Source: Deltaproteobacteria bacterium (GTDB taxonomy: Bacteria > Desulfobacterota > Binatia > UBA9968). Taken from it: a stretch of 64,000 nt of DNA. Shown here in pieces: positions 1-13,240 of this stretch. The translations under genes were made by a program, and so were the position numbers. The notes beneath the pieces were generated by a model. It saw only the letters and a program-made list of their open reading frames with translations. It was not told the DNA's origin and ran no database searches. The stretch lies in NCBI GenBank assembly GCA_005879605.1, contig VBKE01000005.1, forward strand, positions 69,311 to 133,310. The letters are read 5' to 3'. Position 1 is the first letter of the stretch; every line of letters begins with the position of its first letter.

Positions 1-878
1 GGCTCGAGCCCCTTGACGGGTGGAATATCCAGAGGCGAGGGTAGATAGTCAACGACGCCATCCAGCATCGGCTGCACGCCCTTATTACGGAATGCCGAGC
101 CGCACAACGTTGGAACAATCTTTAACACAAGCGTGCCATGGCGAATCGCCTTACGAAGCTCCGCCTCGCCGATCTCTTTTCCCTCAAGATACTTCTCCAT
201 GATCGCTTCATCACAGTCAGCCAACGTTTCCAGGAGCTTTTCGCGATATTCTTCCGCCTGGGTTTTCATATCAGCCGGAATAGGCTCCTCGTGGAACTTG
301 GCCCCGAGGCTTTCCTCTTCCCAAACCACAGCTTTCATGGAAATCAAATCGACGATTCCAACAAACTTCTCCTCGGCGCCGATGGGAAGTTGGACAACCG
401 CGGGACGGGCGCCCAAACGTTCCTGAATCATCCTAACCACACGGAAGAAATCGGCCCCCAGCCGGTCCATCTTATTGACGAAGGCCAGGCGCGGAACGCC
501 GTACTTGTCCGCCTGACGCCAAACCGTCTCCGTTTGGGGCTCCACACCACCCACTGAACAAAAGACCGCGACGGCGCCATCGAGCACTCTCAAGGAACGT
601 TCGACCTCGATGGTAAAGTCGACGTGGCCCGGGGTATCAATGATATTGACCCGGTGGTCTCGCCACAAACAGGTGGTGGCGGCCGAAGTAATCGTAATGC
701 CTCGTTCCTGCTCCTGGACCATCCAGTCCATGGTCGCCGTCCCCTCGTGCACCTCGCCAATTTTATAGTTGATCCCAGTGTAGTACAGGATCCGCTCGGT
801 GGTGGTGGTTTTACCGGCATCAATATGAGCCATGATGCCGATATTACGAGTTCTTTCTAGTGAAACGGTTCTAGCCAT
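1..878 (-). CDS. fusA: Elongation factor G (partial, N-terminal part)
   Basis: Translation elongation factor G, the GTPase that translocates tRNA and mRNA on the ribosome. Only the first 292 codons lie in the window; the 3' part runs off the left edge. The N-terminus reads [20 protein letters not shown], followed by the P-loop AHIDAGKTT, the switch motif RGITITSA, the G3 motif DTPGHVDF and the G4 motif NKMD, all in the order of translational GTPases. The ATG is at 878. Its Shine-Dalgarno is weak (a GA-rich stretch just upstream). It is the last visible gene of an rpsL-rpsG-fusA str-type cluster but is separated from rpsG by a terminator-like hairpin. Confidence 0.97.
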   Translation of the reverse strand, partial: MARTVSLERTRNIGIMAHIDAGKTTTTERILYYTGINYKIGEVHEGTATMDWMVQEQERGITITSAATTCLWRDHRVNIIDTPGHVDFTIEVERSLRVLDGAVAVFCSVGGVEPQTETVWRQADKYGVPRLAFVNKMDRLGADFFRVVRMIQERLGARPAVVQLPIGAEEKFVGIVDLISMKAVVWEEESLGAKFHEEPIPADMKTQAEEYREKLLETLADCDEAIMEKYLEGKEIGEAELRKAIRHGTLVLKIVPTLCGSAFRNKGVQPMLDGVVDYLPSPLDIPPVKGLE

Positions 879-896
879 CTCGCTCTTTTTCGCTGG

Positions 897-928
897 AAAA
901 AAAGGAGGCGGTCACACCGCCTCCTTTT
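897..928 (-). terminator. Strong intrinsic-terminator hairpin between rpsG and fusA
   Basis: An 8-bp perfect GC-rich stem (GGAGGCGG at 904-911 with CCGCCTCC at 917-924, 5-nt loop) is extended by A/T pairs. On the minus strand it is followed by seven consecutive T residues, the layout of a Rho-independent terminator. It lies after the rpsG stop and only about 20 bp before the fusA start. It may therefore attenuate fusA rather than fully end the transcript, or fusA may have its own promoter. Confidence 0.75.
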
Positions 929-950
929 CAGCCAAACTTATCATCCTAAC

Positions 951-1427
<477 letters not shown>

Positions 1428-1799
1428 CTACTTAGGTTTTTTCGCGCCATATTTGGAACGACCCTGTCGCCTTTCCTGAACTCCAATGGAATCCAGGGTC
1501 CCGCGAATGATGTGATAGCGGACGCCAGGAAGATCCTTGACGCGGCCCCCGCGAATCAGGACCACCGAATGCTCCTGTAAGTTGTGGCCGACACCCGGAA
1601 TATAAGAAGTCACCTCAATCCCGTTCGTCAGTCGCACGCGGGCAACCTTACGCAGCGCGGAGTTTGGTTTTTTCGGCGTGGACGTATAGACGCGCGTGCA
1701 AACACCCCGTTTCTGCGGGCAACCCTGCAGCGCCGGCGCCGTATTCTTGGGTCGCTGTTGTTCCCTGCTTTCCCGAATGAGCTGAGTAATCGTTGGCAT
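1428..1799 (-). CDS. rpsL: 30S ribosomal protein S12
   Basis: S12 sits at the decoding centre of the small subunit. The 123-residue product begins [13 protein letters not shown] and contains the signature segments [20 protein letters not shown] and [17 protein letters not shown]. The lysines at the classic streptomycin positions are wild type. The gene follows rpoC by 65 bp with no obvious terminator between them, so it may be an extension of the rpoBC transcript. Confidence 0.98.
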   Translation of the reverse strand: MPTITQLIRESREQQRPKNTAPALQGCPQKRGVCTRVYTSTPKKPNSALRKVARVRLTNGIEVTSYIPGVGHNLQEHSVVLIRGGRVKDLPGVRYHIIRGTLDSIGVQERRQGRSKYGAKKPK

Positions 1800-1864
1800 A
1801 GCAAAAAGTTTATCACCTGGGCAAAAATGTTAATAATGACAAATAAACCAACCCTTGTCAAAAA

Positions 1865-4800
1865 CTATGCTTCTACCGCTTCAGAAAATTCTCCGTCGCC
1901 TCCTTCAGGTTCTTCAATTTCAATCTCGGGCTTGGCGTATTTGGCCAATCCGGTTCCCGCAGGAATCAATCGCCCCATGATCACATTCTCTTTGAGACCG
2001 CGGAGCAGATCGACTTTCCCTTGGATCGCCGCTTCAGTGAGAACTTTGGTGGTTTCCTGGAAGGAAGCGGCGGAAATGAAGCTCTCCGTCGAAAGCGACG
2101 CCTTCGTGATCCCCAGGAGCATAGGTTCTGCAATTGCGGGCTTGCCACTCTCTCCAATCGCTCGCTGATTCTCTTCGTCAAAACGCCATTTCTCAACCTG
2201 ATCTCCGACCAAGAAATCGGTATCGCCGACCTCTTTGATCCTCACCCGGCGCAGCATTTGTCGCACGATAACTTCAATATGCTTATCGTTAATGCGCACG
2301 CCCTGCAGGCGGTAGATTTCTTGCACTTCGTCGACCAGATATTTGGCAAGCGCCTTCTCACCCAAGATATTTAAAATATCATGCGGATTTGACGAGCCAT
2401 CCATCAATGCTTCGCCGGCTCGAATGCGGTCGCCCTCATGGACGCTGATGTGTTTGCCCTTGGGGATGAGATACTCTCGCGGCTCTCCCACTTCAGGAGT
2501 TACGATGACCTTGCGTTTGCCCTTAGTATCCTTGCCGAAAGAAACAATGCCATCGATTTCGCTGATGACGGCGAACTCCTTGGGCTTGCGTGCTTCGAAG
2601 AGCTCTGCAACCCGCGGAAGTCCTCCCGTAATGTCTTTGGTCTTGGTCGTCTCTCGGGGGATCTTGGCCAATACGTCGCCCGCGTAAACCGTTTGCCCGT
2701 CTTGCACGTTGATATGAGCCCCCACCGGCAAGAGATAACGAGCTTCTGACATTGCGGAAAGACGCGCGGTTTGTCCCCCGACATCTTTGATCGAGATACG
2801 CGGTCGCTTTTCGAGGTCTTTGGAGTCGATGATGACTTTCGTGGACAGACCCGTTCGCTCATCGACCTTTTCTTCCATCGTTACGGCTTCAGTGACGTCG
2901 CCGAACTTGATCTCACCCCCCACTTCCGTGAGAATCGGAATCGTGTAGGGGTCCCATTCAGCCAGAAGCTCACCTGCTTTGATTTTTGTTCCGTCTTTCT
3001 TTTTGAACTTCGCGCCATACACGACCGGGTAGCGCTCCCTTTCTCTCTCTCTGCCCTTCTCACCCTCAGGATAATCGACAATGGCGATTTCACCGTTTCG
3101 ATTCATCACCACCAAGTCGCCTTCCTTATTGGCGACCGTGCTCACGTTGATAAATTTTATAAAGCCGTCGTTGCGGGACTCTAAAGTCGTCTGCTCGGCC
3201 CGTCGACTGGCGGTACCACCGATATGGAAGGTCCGCATCGTCAGCTGCGTTCCAGGTTCGCCGATCGACTGTGCAGCGATGACGCCAACGGCTTCGCCGA
3301 GATTGACCATATGCCCTCGCCCAAGATCGCGACCATAGCACATGACGCAAACGCCCCGCCTCGATGCACAGGTCAACACCGAGCGGATCTTGATGCGCTC
3401 CAGGCCCGCGTCTTCGATGCGCTGAACCAATTCCTCGTCGATTTCCTCATTGGCCTTGATGATCACTTGGCCCGTAAAAGGATCTTTGACGTCATCCAGG
3501 GCCGCGCGGCCGAGAACGCGATCTCCCAACGGCTCAATGATCTCGCCGCCTTCCATGAGCGGAGTCATTTCGATTCCATCCATGGTACCGCAATCGTCTT
3601 CGGAAATGACGGAGTCTTGCGCCACATCTACGAGCCTACGAGTCAGGTAACCGGAGTTCGCCGTCTTGAGCGCCGTGTCGGCGAGACCCTTACGCGCTCC
3701 GTGCGTCGAGATGAAGTACTGCAAAACGGTGAGGCCTTCCCGGAAATTGGCAGTGATCGGCGTCTCAATGATTTCGCCGGACGGTTTCGCCATCAATCCG
3801 CGCATGCCCGCAAGCTGACGAATCTGTTGCGCGCTACCGCGGGCGCCGGAATCCGCCATCATGAAAATCGGATTGAAGCTCGGCACCGAGATCTCCCGAC
3901 CCGAATCATCGGTCACTTTTTCCGAACCCAGGTCGCGCAGCATCTCATCGGCGATGCGATCCGTCACCTCAGCCCAGATGTCGACCACTTTGTTGTAACG
4001 TTCCCCGTCGGTGATCAGGCCATTCTTGTATTGCTCCTCAATCTCGCGAACGTCATCATGGGCTTGCTTGAGCAGTTGCTCCTTGCTCGGCGGAATCACC
4101 ATATCTTTGATGGAAATGGAAATTCCCGCCTTAGTGGCATGCCGAAAGCCCATATCTTTTAGGCGATCTGCGAGAATAACGGTATCCTTGTTGCCGGCGA
4201 GCCGAAAGCTAATATCAATCAGGTTGGCGAGTTCTTTTTTCTTCATTACCCGGTTGATCTCTTTGAACGGAATCATAGAAGGAACAATTTCGTAGAGAAG
4301 CACGCGCCCGACCGTCGTCTCGACGCGCTCGGCGTCGATTCTAACGGTGATGGGCGCCTGCAGGTCCACTTCACCCTGATCGTAGGCCACTCTCACCTCG
4401 GCGGGGCTGCTAAAGAGACGACCGCTGCCTTTGGCGTGCGGGCGATCCCGGGTCATGTAATAGAGGCCCAAAACTATGTCTTGCGTCGGCACAATGATCG
4501 GTTTGCCGTTGGCAGGCGACAAGATGTTGTTGGTGGACATCATCAGTGCCCGTGCTTCAACTTGCGCTTCCACTGAGAGCGGCACGTGAACTGCCATCTG
4601 GTCGCCGTCGAAGTCGGCGTTATAGGCGGCGCAGACTAATGGATGAAGCTGAATCGCTTTGCCCTCGATCAGAATAGGCTCGAAGGCCTGGATGCCAAGC
4701 CGGTGCAACGTGGGCGCGCGGTTGAGCAAGATCGGATGTTCACGGATCACTTCGTCGAGGATATCCCAAACCTCGGGCAGCTCCTTTTCGACCATCTTTT

Positions 4801-5992
4801 TTGCGCTTTTGATCGTTGTGACGTGGCCGCGCTCTTCGAGCTTGTTATAGATAAACGGCTTAAAAAGCTCGAGCGCCATCTTTTTTGGCAAGCCACATTG
4901 ATGCAGACGAAGTTCCGGACCCACGACGATGACCGAGCGGCCAGAGTAATCGACTCTCTTTCCGAGTAGATTCTGCCGGAAGCGTCCGGTTTTTCCCTTG
5001 AGCATATCGCTCAACGATTTGAGCGGTCGGCGATTTTGGCCCGTGATCGCCCGGCCGCGCCGGCCGTTGTCGAACAGCGCGTCTACGGCTTCTTGGAGCA
5101 TCCGCTTCTCATTGCGGATGATCATGTCCGGAGCGCTGAGTTCCATCAACCGTTTGAGCCGATTGTTCCGGTTAATGACGCGGCGGTAAAGATCGTTAAG
5201 ATCCGAGGTCGCGAAGCGACCGCCGTCCAGCGGTACCAGCGGACGGAGATCCGGAGGGATGACGGGAATGACTTCCAAAACCATCCACTCCGGGCGGTTA
5301 CCCGAGGTTTTGAAGGCGTTAATCACCTTCAGCCGCTTGGCCATTTTCTTGCGGCGCACTTCAGAGTTGGCGTCGCGCATCTCTTGCCGAAGATCCTCGG
5401 AAAGCCTGGCCACATCGACAGCCTTGAGCAGCTTGCGGATCGCTTCCGCGCCCATTTCCGCGACAAATTTTGCACCATGTTCCTCCACCGCCTTGCGGTA
5501 GCGGGCTTCGGTCAAGAGTTCTTTGTATTGAAGAGGTGTCTCACCCGGATCGACGACGATGTAGGACTCGAAATAAAGCACCTTCTCGATGTCCTTGAGC
5601 GACATGTCGAGTAGTGCTCCAATGCGACTTGGCAGGCTCTTGAGGAACCAAATATGGACGACGGGCGTCGCCAACTCGATATGCCCCATTCGTTCCCGGC
5701 GCACCTTGGACTGAATGACTTCAACGCCGCATTTCTCACAGACCACGCCGCGATGACGCATGCGTTTGTACTTACCGCAATTACACTCGTAATCCTTGGT
5801 CGGCCCGAAAATTTTGGCGCAGAATAAACCGTCACGCTCCGGCTTAAAGGTTCGGTAGTTGATCGTCTCCGGCTTTTTGACTTCGCCGTGAGACCACGAG
5901 CGGATTTTTTCCGGAGAGGCAACGGAAACTTTGATAGCGTTGAAGCTTAGCGGGTTCTTGGGTTTTTCAAATAAATTAAAAAGATCTTCCAT
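1865..5992 (-). CDS. rpoC: DNA-directed RNA polymerase subunit beta'
   Basis: This is the largest catalytic subunit of RNA polymerase. The 1375-residue protein shows the N-terminal zinc ribbon (a CNCGKY segment followed by [10 protein letters not shown]) and the invariant catalytic [12 protein letters not shown] loop that holds the active-site magnesium. The second zinc site ([15 protein letters not shown]) and the conserved [16 protein letters not shown] bridge-helix/trigger-loop region are also present. The length is typical of proteobacteria. The acidic C-terminal tail ([11 protein letters not shown]) is also usual. It lies 46 bp downstream of rpoB in the same operon. Confidence 0.99.
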   Translation of the reverse strand: MEDLFNLFEKPKNPLSFNAIKVSVASPEKIRSWSHGEVKKPETINYRTFKPERDGLFCAKIFGPTKDYECNCGKYKRMRHRGVVCEKCGVEVIQSKVRRERMGHIELATPVVHIWFLKSLPSRIGALLDMSLKDIEKVLYFESYIVVDPGETPLQYKELLTEARYRKAVEEHGAKFVAEMGAEAIRKLLKAVDVARLSEDLRQEMRDANSEVRRKKMAKRLKVINAFKTSGNRPEWMVLEVIPVIPPDLRPLVPLDGGRFATSDLNDLYRRVINRNNRLKRLMELSAPDMIIRNEKRMLQEAVDALFDNGRRGRAITGQNRRPLKSLSDMLKGKTGRFRQNLLGKRVDYSGRSVIVVGPELRLHQCGLPKKMALELFKPFIYNKLEERGHVTTIKSAKKMVEKELPEVWDILDEVIREHPILLNRAPTLHRLGIQAFEPILIEGKAIQLHPLVCAAYNADFDGDQMAVHVPLSVEAQVEARALMMSTNNILSPANGKPIIVPTQDIVLGLYYMTRDRPHAKGSGRLFSSPAEVRVAYDQGEVDLQAPITVRIDAERVETTVGRVLLYEIVPSMIPFKEINRVMKKKELANLIDISFRLAGNKDTVILADRLKDMGFRHATKAGISISIKDMVIPPSKEQLLKQAHDDVREIEEQYKNGLITDGERYNKVVDIWAEVTDRIADEMLRDLGSEKVTDDSGREISVPSFNPIFMMADSGARGSAQQIRQLAGMRGLMAKPSGEIIETPITANFREGLTVLQYFISTHGARKGLADTALKTANSGYLTRRLVDVAQDSVISEDDCGTMDGIEMTPLMEGGEIIEPLGDRVLGRAALDDVKDPFTGQVIIKANEEIDEELVQRIEDAGLERIKIRSVLTCASRRGVCVMCYGRDLGRGHMVNLGEAVGVIAAQSIGEPGTQLTMRTFHIGGTASRRAEQTTLESRNDGFIKFINVSTVANKEGDLVVMNRNGEIAIVDYPEGEKGRERERERYPVVYGAKFKKKDGTKIKAGELLAEWDPYTIPILTEVGGEIKFGDVTEAVTMEEKVDERTGLSTKVIIDSKDLEKRPRISIKDVGGQTARLSAMSEARYLLPVGAHINVQDGQTVYAGDVLAKIPRETTKTKDITGGLPRVAELFEARKPKEFAVISEIDGIVSFGKDTKGKRKVIVTPEVGEPREYLIPKGKHISVHEGDRIRAGEALMDGSSNPHDILNILGEKALAKYLVDEVQEIYRLQGVRINDKHIEVIVRQMLRRVRIKEVGDTDFLVGDQVEKWRFDEENQRAIGESGKPAIAEPMLLGITKASLSTESFISAASFQETTKVLTEAAIQGKVDLLRGLKENVIMGRLIPAGTGLAKYAKPEIEIEEPEGGDGEFSEAVEA

Positions 5993-6038
5993 AAAAGGAT
6001 TACCTCCGGTTATAGCGATGCGGCCTCACTGGGGTCAC

Positions 6039-9000
6039 CTACTTCTTTTCTTCAACCAAATCGACATCCAGTCCCAGGCTCTGGAGTTCCTTGACCATAA
6101 CGTTGAAGGATTCCGGCAGCCCAGGCTCGAGCAGATTGTCGCCTTTTACAATGGCCTCGTACATGCGGGTTCTACCGACAACATCGTCGGACTTAACGGT
6201 CAGCATCTCCTGCAGAGTGTACGCCGCCCCATACGCTTCCAGCGCCCAGACTTCCATCTCGCCGAGGCGTTGACCGCCAAATTGCGCCTTTCCGCCGAGT
6301 GGCTGCTGCGTAACCAGCGAGTAAGGTCCGGTGGAACGCGCGTGAATTTTGTCGTCGACAAGGTGATGAAGTTTCATGATGTACATAACGCCTACTGTCA
6401 CTTTGCCGTCGAACGGTTCACCCGTTTGACCATCGTAAAGCGTGACCTGCCCGGTGGCCGGTAGGCCGGCCTTTCTAAGTAAATTGAAAATTTCCTCTTC
6501 AGCGGCTCCGTCGAACACGGGCGACGCGATGCGCACGCCGTCACGATACTTCTCCGCGATCTTCAATACATCCGCCTCTTTAACTCCGTCGATCAACTCG
6601 CTCGCCTCTTTTGTGTTCAAATATTCTTTCAGCCGGCGACGCAGCCCATCCCCGTCTTGCTGGTGAAGCCGAAGGAGCTCGTCGATCTGCTGTCCCAAGC
6701 TCCGCGCGGCCCAGCCGAGGTGAGCTTCAAGGATCTGTCCCACGTTCATCCGCGAGGGCACGCCCAACGGATTCAACACAACGTCCACCGGTGTGCCGTC
6801 CTCGAGATAGGGCATATCCTCTTCCGGCAGGATGCGAGAAATAACACCCTTGTTGCCATGCCGTCCGGCCATTTTGTCGCCCACTTGGAGTTTCCGCTTG
6901 ATGGCGACAAAGACCTTCACCATTTTGATGACGCCCGGCGGAAGCTCATCTCCTCCCTTGAGCTTGTCGATCCTGTCTTCGAATGAGCCTTTAATCAGAT
7001 TCACCTGCCCGGTGGTACTCTCGACGATACGGTGCAGCTCCGCTTCGACTGACTCATTATCGACCCGGATCTCACCCCAATAAGTCATCGGCAGCTGATC
7101 CAGATCTTCCTCGGTTATCTCTTGGCCCTTGTTGAGAAGCACCTTGCGGCTATCGTCGCTCAAGCGCGCGGCGAGGCGCCGTCCAACGAGCAACTTCTTA
7201 AGCCGCCGAAGCGCTCCTTCTTGAAGGATGCGAACCTCATCGTGCTGGTCTTTCTTCAGCCGGGTGATCTCTTCATCCTCGATCGCCTTGCTGCGCTCAT
7301 CTTTACCCAACCCCTTGCGCGAGAAGATCCGGACGTTGATCACGGTACCCTCGACGCCAGGCGGAACCCGCAGCGACGTATCCCGCACTTCACCCGCCTT
7401 CTCGCCGAAAATGGCCCGCAAGAGCTTTTCTTCCGGCGAGAGTTGGGTTTCACCCTTCGGGGTAATCTTCCCGACAAGAATGTTACCCGGTTTGACCTCG
7501 GCGCCGATGCGGATAATCCCGCTCTCATCGAGATCCATGAGGGCCTCGTCACCCACATTGGGAATGTCCCGGGTGATCTCTTCCGGCCCCAGTTTGGTGT
7601 CGCGAGAGACACACTCGAACTCTTCGATATGAATCGAAGTATAAATATCCTCTTTCACGACGCGCTCACTGATGAGAATCGAATCTTCGAAGTTGTACCC
7701 GCCCCAAGGCATGAGCGCCACGAGCACATTGCGGCCGAGCGCAAGCTCTCCCATCTCCGTGGAGGGGCCATCAGCGATAACATCCCCGGCTTTGACTTGG
7801 TCGCCGACGACTATGATCGGCCTCTGGTTAATGCAGGTATTTTGATTAGAGCGTTGATACTTGACGAGATTGTAGATATCGACGCCCGTATCCCGCGCAC
7901 CCGAAGGCTTGTCGGCCTTGACGACAATGCGGGTGGAGTCGACGCTTTCCACGATCCCGTCCCGCCGCGCCACAACGGTCACGCCCGAGTCCCGCGCCAC
8001 CGTCTTTTCCATGCCGGTTCCGACGAAAGGAGCCTCGGTGCGGAGCAGAGGCACCGCTTGCCGCTGCATGTTCGAGCCCATCAGCGCTCGGTTAGCGTCG
8101 TCGTTTTCCAAGAAAGGAATCAGCGATGCGGCTACGCTCACGAGCTGGTTGGGTGACACGTCCATGAAGTTGACCTCTTCCGATCGAGCCATGACGAACT
8201 CGCCGCCTTTGCGGGCGGAAATGAGATCGGCAGTGAAAACTCCTCGACCATCGATGGGCGCATTGGCCTGGGCGATCACGTGATCTTCCTCTTCGAGAGC
8301 GGAAAGATAACGAATGCGATCGGTCACCCGGCCATTCTCGACCTCACGATAGGGCGTCTCGATGAATCCGAACTCATTGACCCGCGCATAGGTCGTGAGT
8401 GACGCGATCAGGCCGATATTCGGACCTTCGGGAGTTTCAATCGGACAGACACGGCCATAGTGCGTCGGGTGCACGTCACGAACTTCGAAACCCGCTCTTT
8501 CCCGCGTCAAACCTCCCGGCCCCAGGGCGGAAAGGCGCCGCTTATGCGTGATTTCAGAAAGCGGGTTGGTTTGATCCATGAATTGAGAGAGCTGACTGGA
8601 GCCGAAAAATTCCTTGAGTGCGGCGGAAACCGGTTTGTAGTTGATCAGCTCTTGCGGCATCAAGGTCTCGATATCCTGCAGGCTCATCTTCTCCTTGATG
8701 GCCCGCTCCATCCGCACCAAGCCGACGCGGAAATGGTTCTCTACGAGCTCGCCGACCGCCCGCACCCGGCGATTACCGAGATGATCGATGTCATCGACGG
8801 AGCCGTTGCCGTTCTTGAGCTCCATGAGATAACGAACCACTTCGAGGATATCCTCTTTTCTAAGCGTGCCCTGCTCCAGAGGCACGTTGAGCTTGAGCCG
8901 GTGGTTTAATTTAAGCCGGCCGACCTTCGAGAGATCGTAGCGGTCTGGATTGAAAAATAGGTTGTTAAAGAAGTTCGTGGCCGATTCCACGGTCGGCGGA

Positions 9001-10145
9001 TCTCCAGGCCGTAAGCGGCGGTAGATTTCCAAGACCGCATCCTGGGGAGAACGAATCCGGTCTTGCAGTAACGTATTGCGCAGATACGGACCGACGCTGG
9101 ACTCATCAATGAAGAGAACGTCGATTTGAGGAATTCCCTTTTCCCGAATCAGATCGAGCTTCTCCTGGGTAATCTCATGGTTGCATTCCACGAGCACTTC
9201 TTTGGTCTGAGGCTCGACGATATCGTGAGATGCAATGCGCCCAAGAATATCTTCCCAGCCGATGGGAATCTGCTTAACTCTCGCTGCCTCCATCTGGCGC
9301 AGCACGGGTCGAGTGAATTTTTTACCCTCTTTGACGATGAGCTCGTTACTTTTAGGATCGCGCACATCCGCGCTCACTTTGCCGCCTAAGAGGTGATTCG
9401 CGTTGAATACCAAAGCCGGTTTGCGGCCGTCGAAGACGACAGCGTCGCTCTTGTAGTAGTAATTGAGCAGGTCCTCGGTGGTCATTCCCAATGCTCTTAG
9501 CAACACCGTGGCGTGGAACTTCCGGCGCCGGTCGATGCGTACGTAGAGAATATCCCGGGGATCGAATTCCAGATCGACCCATGAGCCGCGGTAGGGAATC
9601 ACGCGCGCCGAATAGAGCAATTTTCCGCTCGCGTGGGTTTTTCCCTTGTCATGTTCGAAGAAAACACCCGGAGAACGGTGCAGCTGACTGACGATGACAC
9701 GTTCGGTCCCGTTAACCATAAACGTCCCATTCGTAGTCATGAGCGGGATTTCGCCAAAGTAAACTTCCTGCTCCTTGACGTTTTTGATGCTGCGCGAGCC
9801 CGTCTGATTGTCCACGTCCCACAAGACCAGTTGCACCGTTACTTTTAACGGCGCCGCGTAAGTCATCCCGCGCTGATGACATTCCTCGACGTCGTATTTC
9901 GGCTCGCCCAAGGCGTAGCTCACAAATTCCAGAGAGGCCGTTTCGTTGAAGTCCTTGATGGGGAATACCGACTTGAACACCTCCTGGAGGCCGAGATTTT
10001 GGCGCTGCGTTGGTTGAATATCCCTTTGCAGGAAAAGATCGTAGGAGTTTTTCTGGATTTCAATCAAGTAGGGAAGATCGATAATCTTTCTGATTCTCCC
10101 GAAACTGCGACGAAATCTTAAATTATTGGCGACCTGAAATGCCAT
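6039..10145 (-). CDS. rpoB: DNA-directed RNA polymerase subunit beta
   Basis: This is the beta subunit of RNA polymerase (1368 residues), which forms the other half of the catalytic cleft. The rifampicin-pocket segment is visible ([20 protein letters not shown], then [20 protein letters not shown]) and carries no common resistance substitution. Also seen are the GYNFEDSI motif and, in the C-terminal clamp, [10 protein letters not shown] and [19 protein letters not shown]. The last of these is the region that meets beta'. The gene lies between rplL and rpoC, as in most bacteria. Confidence 0.99.
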   Translation of the reverse strand: MAFQVANNLRFRRSFGRIRKIIDLPYLIEIQKNSYDLFLQRDIQPTQRQNLGLQEVFKSVFPIKDFNETASLEFVSYALGEPKYDVEECHQRGMTYAAPLKVTVQLVLWDVDNQTGSRSIKNVKEQEVYFGEIPLMTTNGTFMVNGTERVIVSQLHRSPGVFFEHDKGKTHASGKLLYSARVIPYRGSWVDLEFDPRDILYVRIDRRRKFHATVLLRALGMTTEDLLNYYYKSDAVVFDGRKPALVFNANHLLGGKVSADVRDPKSNELIVKEGKKFTRPVLRQMEAARVKQIPIGWEDILGRIASHDIVEPQTKEVLVECNHEITQEKLDLIREKGIPQIDVLFIDESSVGPYLRNTLLQDRIRSPQDAVLEIYRRLRPGDPPTVESATNFFNNLFFNPDRYDLSKVGRLKLNHRLKLNVPLEQGTLRKEDILEVVRYLMELKNGNGSVDDIDHLGNRRVRAVGELVENHFRVGLVRMERAIKEKMSLQDIETLMPQELINYKPVSAALKEFFGSSQLSQFMDQTNPLSEITHKRRLSALGPGGLTRERAGFEVRDVHPTHYGRVCPIETPEGPNIGLIASLTTYARVNEFGFIETPYREVENGRVTDRIRYLSALEEEDHVIAQANAPIDGRGVFTADLISARKGGEFVMARSEEVNFMDVSPNQLVSVAASLIPFLENDDANRALMGSNMQRQAVPLLRTEAPFVGTGMEKTVARDSGVTVVARRDGIVESVDSTRIVVKADKPSGARDTGVDIYNLVKYQRSNQNTCINQRPIIVVGDQVKAGDVIADGPSTEMGELALGRNVLVALMPWGGYNFEDSILISERVVKEDIYTSIHIEEFECVSRDTKLGPEEITRDIPNVGDEALMDLDESGIIRIGAEVKPGNILVGKITPKGETQLSPEEKLLRAIFGEKAGEVRDTSLRVPPGVEGTVINVRIFSRKGLGKDERSKAIEDEEITRLKKDQHDEVRILQEGALRRLKKLLVGRRLAARLSDDSRKVLLNKGQEITEEDLDQLPMTYWGEIRVDNESVEAELHRIVESTTGQVNLIKGSFEDRIDKLKGGDELPPGVIKMVKVFVAIKRKLQVGDKMAGRHGNKGVISRILPEEDMPYLEDGTPVDVVLNPLGVPSRMNVGQILEAHLGWAARSLGQQIDELLRLHQQDGDGLRRRLKEYLNTKEASELIDGVKEADVLKIAEKYRDGVRIASPVFDGAAEEEIFNLLRKAGLPATGQVTLYDGQTGEPFDGKVTVGVMYIMKLHHLVDDKIHARSTGPYSLVTQQPLGGKAQFGGQRLGEMEVWALEAYGAAYTLQEMLTVKSDDVVGRTRMYEAIVKGDNLLEPGLPESFNVMVKELQSLGLDVDLVEEKK

Positions 10146-10218
10146 GCTTGCTCCTCTATCGAACTAACGGTAAATGCTCCATCATTGAAAAACCTAACAG
10201 ATACCCGCTATCGGCGAT

Positions 10219-10596
<378 letters not shown>

Positions 10597-10633
10597 ATAA
10601 CGTCCCCCCTCTAACTATGTTCTGCTCAAAATG

Positions 10634-11182
10634 TTAAGCTTGCTCAGATTTACCCTTGCGTAATGTTTCCAGCAGCCTGACCACTCGCGCGCCCGGTTCC
10701 TGCATGAGCCGGACCAACTGGGTCGCCGGGGCTTGGATCATCGCAAGCAATTTCGCTTGCAGTTCCGGCTTGCTCGGCATTCGCGCCAAAAACTTTACTT
10801 TGGCCGGATCCATGAATTCCCCTTCAAAGACCCCGCCTTTGATCGTCAGTTTTTCGTTGTTGTCTTCGACAAACTTGACGAGCATTTTTGCGAGCATGAC
10901 CGGATCATCATACGCAAACACCCAACCGTTCGGTCCTTCGAGCAGACGCTCCAAGTCCTCATATGCGGTGCCTTTAAGCGCCCGGCGCACCAAAGTATTT
11001 TTGATGACCTGATATTCACCTGAGGCGTGACGGATCTCACGCCGCAAACGAGTCATTTGACCGACCGTGAGCCCTCGGTATTCCGTGACGATCGCCATTT
11101 TCGCAGCCTTTAACCTCTCATGCACGGCCATGACCGTCTCGGCCTTTTCTGCGTGACTGGCACGCGCAGTTTCCAACTCCAT
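10634..11182 (-). CDS. rplJ: 50S ribosomal protein L10
   Basis: L10 anchors the L7/L12 dimers to 23S rRNA. The 182-residue product has the conserved EYRGLTVGQMTRLRREIR segment near residue 34 and the VIKNTLVRRAL segment. The start at 11182 is supported by a GGGAG Shine-Dalgarno seven bases upstream. Internal ATGs further on lack one. The distal C-terminal helices bind L12. The usual order rplA-rplJ-rplL is kept; the leader before it is only 56 bp. Confidence 0.97.
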   Translation of the reverse strand: MELETARASHAEKAETVMAVHERLKAAKMAIVTEYRGLTVGQMTRLRREIRHASGEYQVIKNTLVRRALKGTAYEDLERLLEGPNGWVFAYDDPVMLAKMLVKFVEDNNEKLTIKGGVFEGEFMDPAKVKFLARMPSKPELQAKLLAMIQAPATQLVRLMQEPGARVVRLLETLRKGKSEQA

Positions 11183-11238
11183 TCTCGTCTCCCAGTTCGG
11201 ACTACTACTCTCCGCACCGCTACAATTCTTGCAGAAAC

Positions 11239-11943
11239 CTACGCAGCCATCGTTCTAACTTGTGACAGATCGACTTTGATCCCTGGGCCCATAGTCGTAG
11301 AGATCGTTACGCCCCGAACATAATTACCTTTTGCCGAGGCCGGCTTGGCCCTGAGAATCGACATCAAAACCGCTTTGGCGTTGTCGATCAACTGTTCGGC
11401 ACCAAAGGAAGCCTTGCCGACAGGCACGTGGACGATACCGGCTTTATCGACCCGGAATTCCAATTTTCCCGCTTTGATTTCTTTGATTGCTTTGCCGATA
11501 TCCGGCGTCACCGTACCGGTTTTTGGATTAGGCATCAGCCCTCTGGGGCCCAAAACCTTGCCGATCCGCCCGACAGTCGCCATCATGTCCGGCGTGGCGA
11601 CGGTTTTGTCGAAGTCGAACCAGCCTTCACTTATTCTTTTTATTAGCTCATCGCTGCCGACGAAATCCGCGCCCGCCTCTTGCGCCTCTTTTTCTTTTTC
11701 CCCCTTCGCGAAAGCCAGGACCCGGACCGCCCTTCCCATGCCGTGAGGCAACGTGACTGTCCCGCGAACATTCTGGTCAGCCTGCCTCGGATCGACGCCG
11801 AGTCGCACCGCCATCTCGACGGTTTCGTCAAACTTGGCTCGAGCTGTTTCCTTTACCAATCGAAGGGTGTCCTCGAGAAGATAACGTTGGTTACGATCCA
11901 CTTTCGCCAACGCCGCCCGATAAGATTTGCCATTCCCGCTCAT
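11239..11943 (-). CDS. rplA: 50S ribosomal protein L1
   Basis: L1 binds 23S rRNA at the mobile L1 stalk, and in many bacteria also represses its own mRNA. The product starting at ATG 11943 is 234 residues and begins [19 protein letters not shown], matching the family start. It contains the signature [22 protein letters not shown] four codons further upstream is also open, but the GGGGGAA Shine-Dalgarno lies between it and the ATG, which favours 11943. It follows rplK. Confidence 0.97.
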   Translation of the reverse strand: MSGNGKSYRAALAKVDRNQRYLLEDTLRLVKETARAKFDETVEMAVRLGVDPRQADQNVRGTVTLPHGMGRAVRVLAFAKGEKEKEAQEAGADFVGSDELIKRISEGWFDFDKTVATPDMMATVGRIGKVLGPRGLMPNPKTGTVTPDIGKAIKEIKAGKLEFRVDKAGIVHVPVGKASFGAEQLIDNAKAVLMSILRAKPASAKGNYVRGVTISTTMGPGIKVDLSQVRTMAA

Positions 11944-12009
11944 ATCTTCCCCCAAATTGCTGCCAAATAATATCTCCCTGACTATCGCAGAATCGATAGC
12001 TCTAACGGG

Positions 12010-12435
12010 TTAACCTTCAACCTCCAACCCAAGGCTGCGAGCTGTACCCTCCACGGACTTTTCGGCCGCCGCAAGATCTTTGGCGGTGAGATCTTTCAGC
12101 TTGAGCTCGGCGATTTGCCTAACCTGAGCTCGTGTCACCTTGCCAACCGTAGTCTTTCCGGGTTCAGAAGAGCCTTTCTCAACACCGGCGGCCTTTTTGA
12201 GCAATATCGAAGCTGGCGGAGTTTTAGTCAGGAATGTAAAGGACCGGTCCGCATAAACCGTAATGATCACAGGAATGATCATCCCTTGCTGAGACTGAGT
12301 TGCGGCATTGAACGACTTACAGAACTCCATGATATTGACGCCGCGCTGCCCGAGAGCCGGTCCCACAGGTGGGCTTGGGTTCGCCTGGCCTGCCGGAATT
12401 TGCAGCTTGATCTCGCCTATGACCTTCTTCGCCAT
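12010..12435 (-). CDS. rplK: 50S ribosomal protein L11
   Basis: L11 forms the GTPase-associated centre of the large subunit and is the target of thiopeptide antibiotics. The 141-residue product begins [20 protein letters not shown] and shows the conserved [19 protein letters not shown] and [17 protein letters not shown] segments. It lies 17 bp after nusG in the nusG-rplK-rplA order. Confidence 0.98.
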   Translation of the reverse strand: MAKKVIGEIKLQIPAGQANPSPPVGPALGQRGVNIMEFCKSFNAATQSQQGMIIPVIITVYADRSFTFLTKTPPASILLKKAAGVEKGSSEPGKTTVGKVTRAQVRQIAELKLKDLTAKDLAAAEKSVEGTARSLGLEVEG

Positions 12436-12452
12436 TTTTTCGATCCTTGTCT

Positions 12453-12983
12453 TTAGTTCCGTTCCACCTGGATGAATTCGAGCTCAACCGGCGTGGCCCG
12501 ACCGAAAATGCTGATTAGGACTCTGAGTTTCCCCTTATCCGGACGAACCTCTTCTACAACCCCGTTGAAATCAGCGAACGGACCATCGACGACTTTCACA
12601 TTCTCGCCCACCGAGAAAAGAACCCGAGGCTTTGGCTTGATGGCCCCTTCTTCCATTTGCTGGGTGATGGTTCTGACCTCCTCATCACTCACCGGAGGCG
12701 GATTGGTGCTACCACCGACAAATCCCGTCACCTTTGGTGTTTCCTTGACGACATGCCATGTATCGTTATTCAGCTCCATCTGAACCAAAATATAACCCGG
12801 AAAAAACTTCCTAGAAGACGTTCGCTTCTTCCCTTTGACCAGCTCGACCACCTTTTCGACCGGTACTAGAATCTCTCCAAAGTAATCCTGCTTGCCTAAC
12901 GCCTTGATTCTCTCCTCGAGCGCCGCCTTGGCTTTTTGTTCATAACCCGAAAAGGTGTGAACGATATACCATTGTTTCGCCAT
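12453..12983 (-). CDS. nusG: Transcription termination/antitermination protein NusG
   Basis: NusG couples RNA polymerase to Rho or to ribosomal S10. The 176-residue product has the N-terminal NGN domain (starts [19 protein letters not shown], with [12 protein letters not shown]) and, at about 120-176, a KOW domain ([15 protein letters not shown]). The gene begins 18 bp after secE, the almost universal secE-nusG pair. Confidence 0.98.
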   Translation of the reverse strand: MAKQWYIVHTFSGYEQKAKAALEERIKALGKQDYFGEILVPVEKVVELVKGKKRTSSRKFFPGYILVQMELNNDTWHVVKETPKVTGFVGGSTNPPPVSDEEVRTITQQMEEGAIKPKPRVLFSVGENVKVVDGPFADFNGVVEEVRPDKGKLRVLISIFGRATPVELEFIQVERN

Positions 12984-13001
12984 AGGAGAGAACCAAGGAA
13001 A

Positions 13002-13217
13002 CTAGTCGATGATGGCCTGAATAGCTTTGGTTAGCCCTAAATCGACCAACGCAAGATAGATGGAAACCAAAACCACCACAATTAGAACGACCAAGGTCGC
13101 TGCGTAAGTCTCTTTACGTGACGGCCAATGCACTTTCTTGAGCTCTTGCCAGGATTCCTCAAAAAACTCAGTTGCGTGCCGAACACCATCCTGGACTTTT
13201 TGGATCCAATCCCCCAT
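13002..13217 (-). CDS. secE: Preprotein translocase subunit SecE
   Basis: This is the small essential subunit of the SecYEG channel. The 71-residue product from ATG 13217 has the amphipathic segment ESWQELKKVHWPSRKET followed by one membrane helix (about 43-62, VVLIVVVLVSIYLALV), the standard single-helix form. An in-frame TTG at 13235 would add six residues but sits almost against the tRNA-Trp 3' end, so the ATG is preferred. secE is placed between tRNA-Trp and nusG. Confidence 0.95.
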   Translation of the reverse strand: MGDWIQKVQDGVRHATEFFEESWQELKKVHWPSRKETYAATLVVLIVVVLVSIYLALVDLGLTKAIQAIID

Positions 13218-13240
13218 GAGCTTAACCAAACGCAATGAGA

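Noticed and set aside
1428-1799. Possible streptomycin resistance in S12
   Set aside because: The lysines in [11 protein letters not shown] and GRVKDLPG are wild type.
3224-4162. 312-codon open frame on the plus strand
   Set aside because: Lies wholly inside rpoC in antisense; composition mirrors the rpoC codons and no family is seen.
7122-8156. 344-codon open frame on the plus strand
   Set aside because: Antisense to rpoB, with no family resemblance or ribosome-binding site; a codon-bias shadow.
9000-9900. Possible rifampicin-resistant rpoB
   Set aside because: The rifampicin-pocket segment (near 8520-8620) shows no common resistance change.
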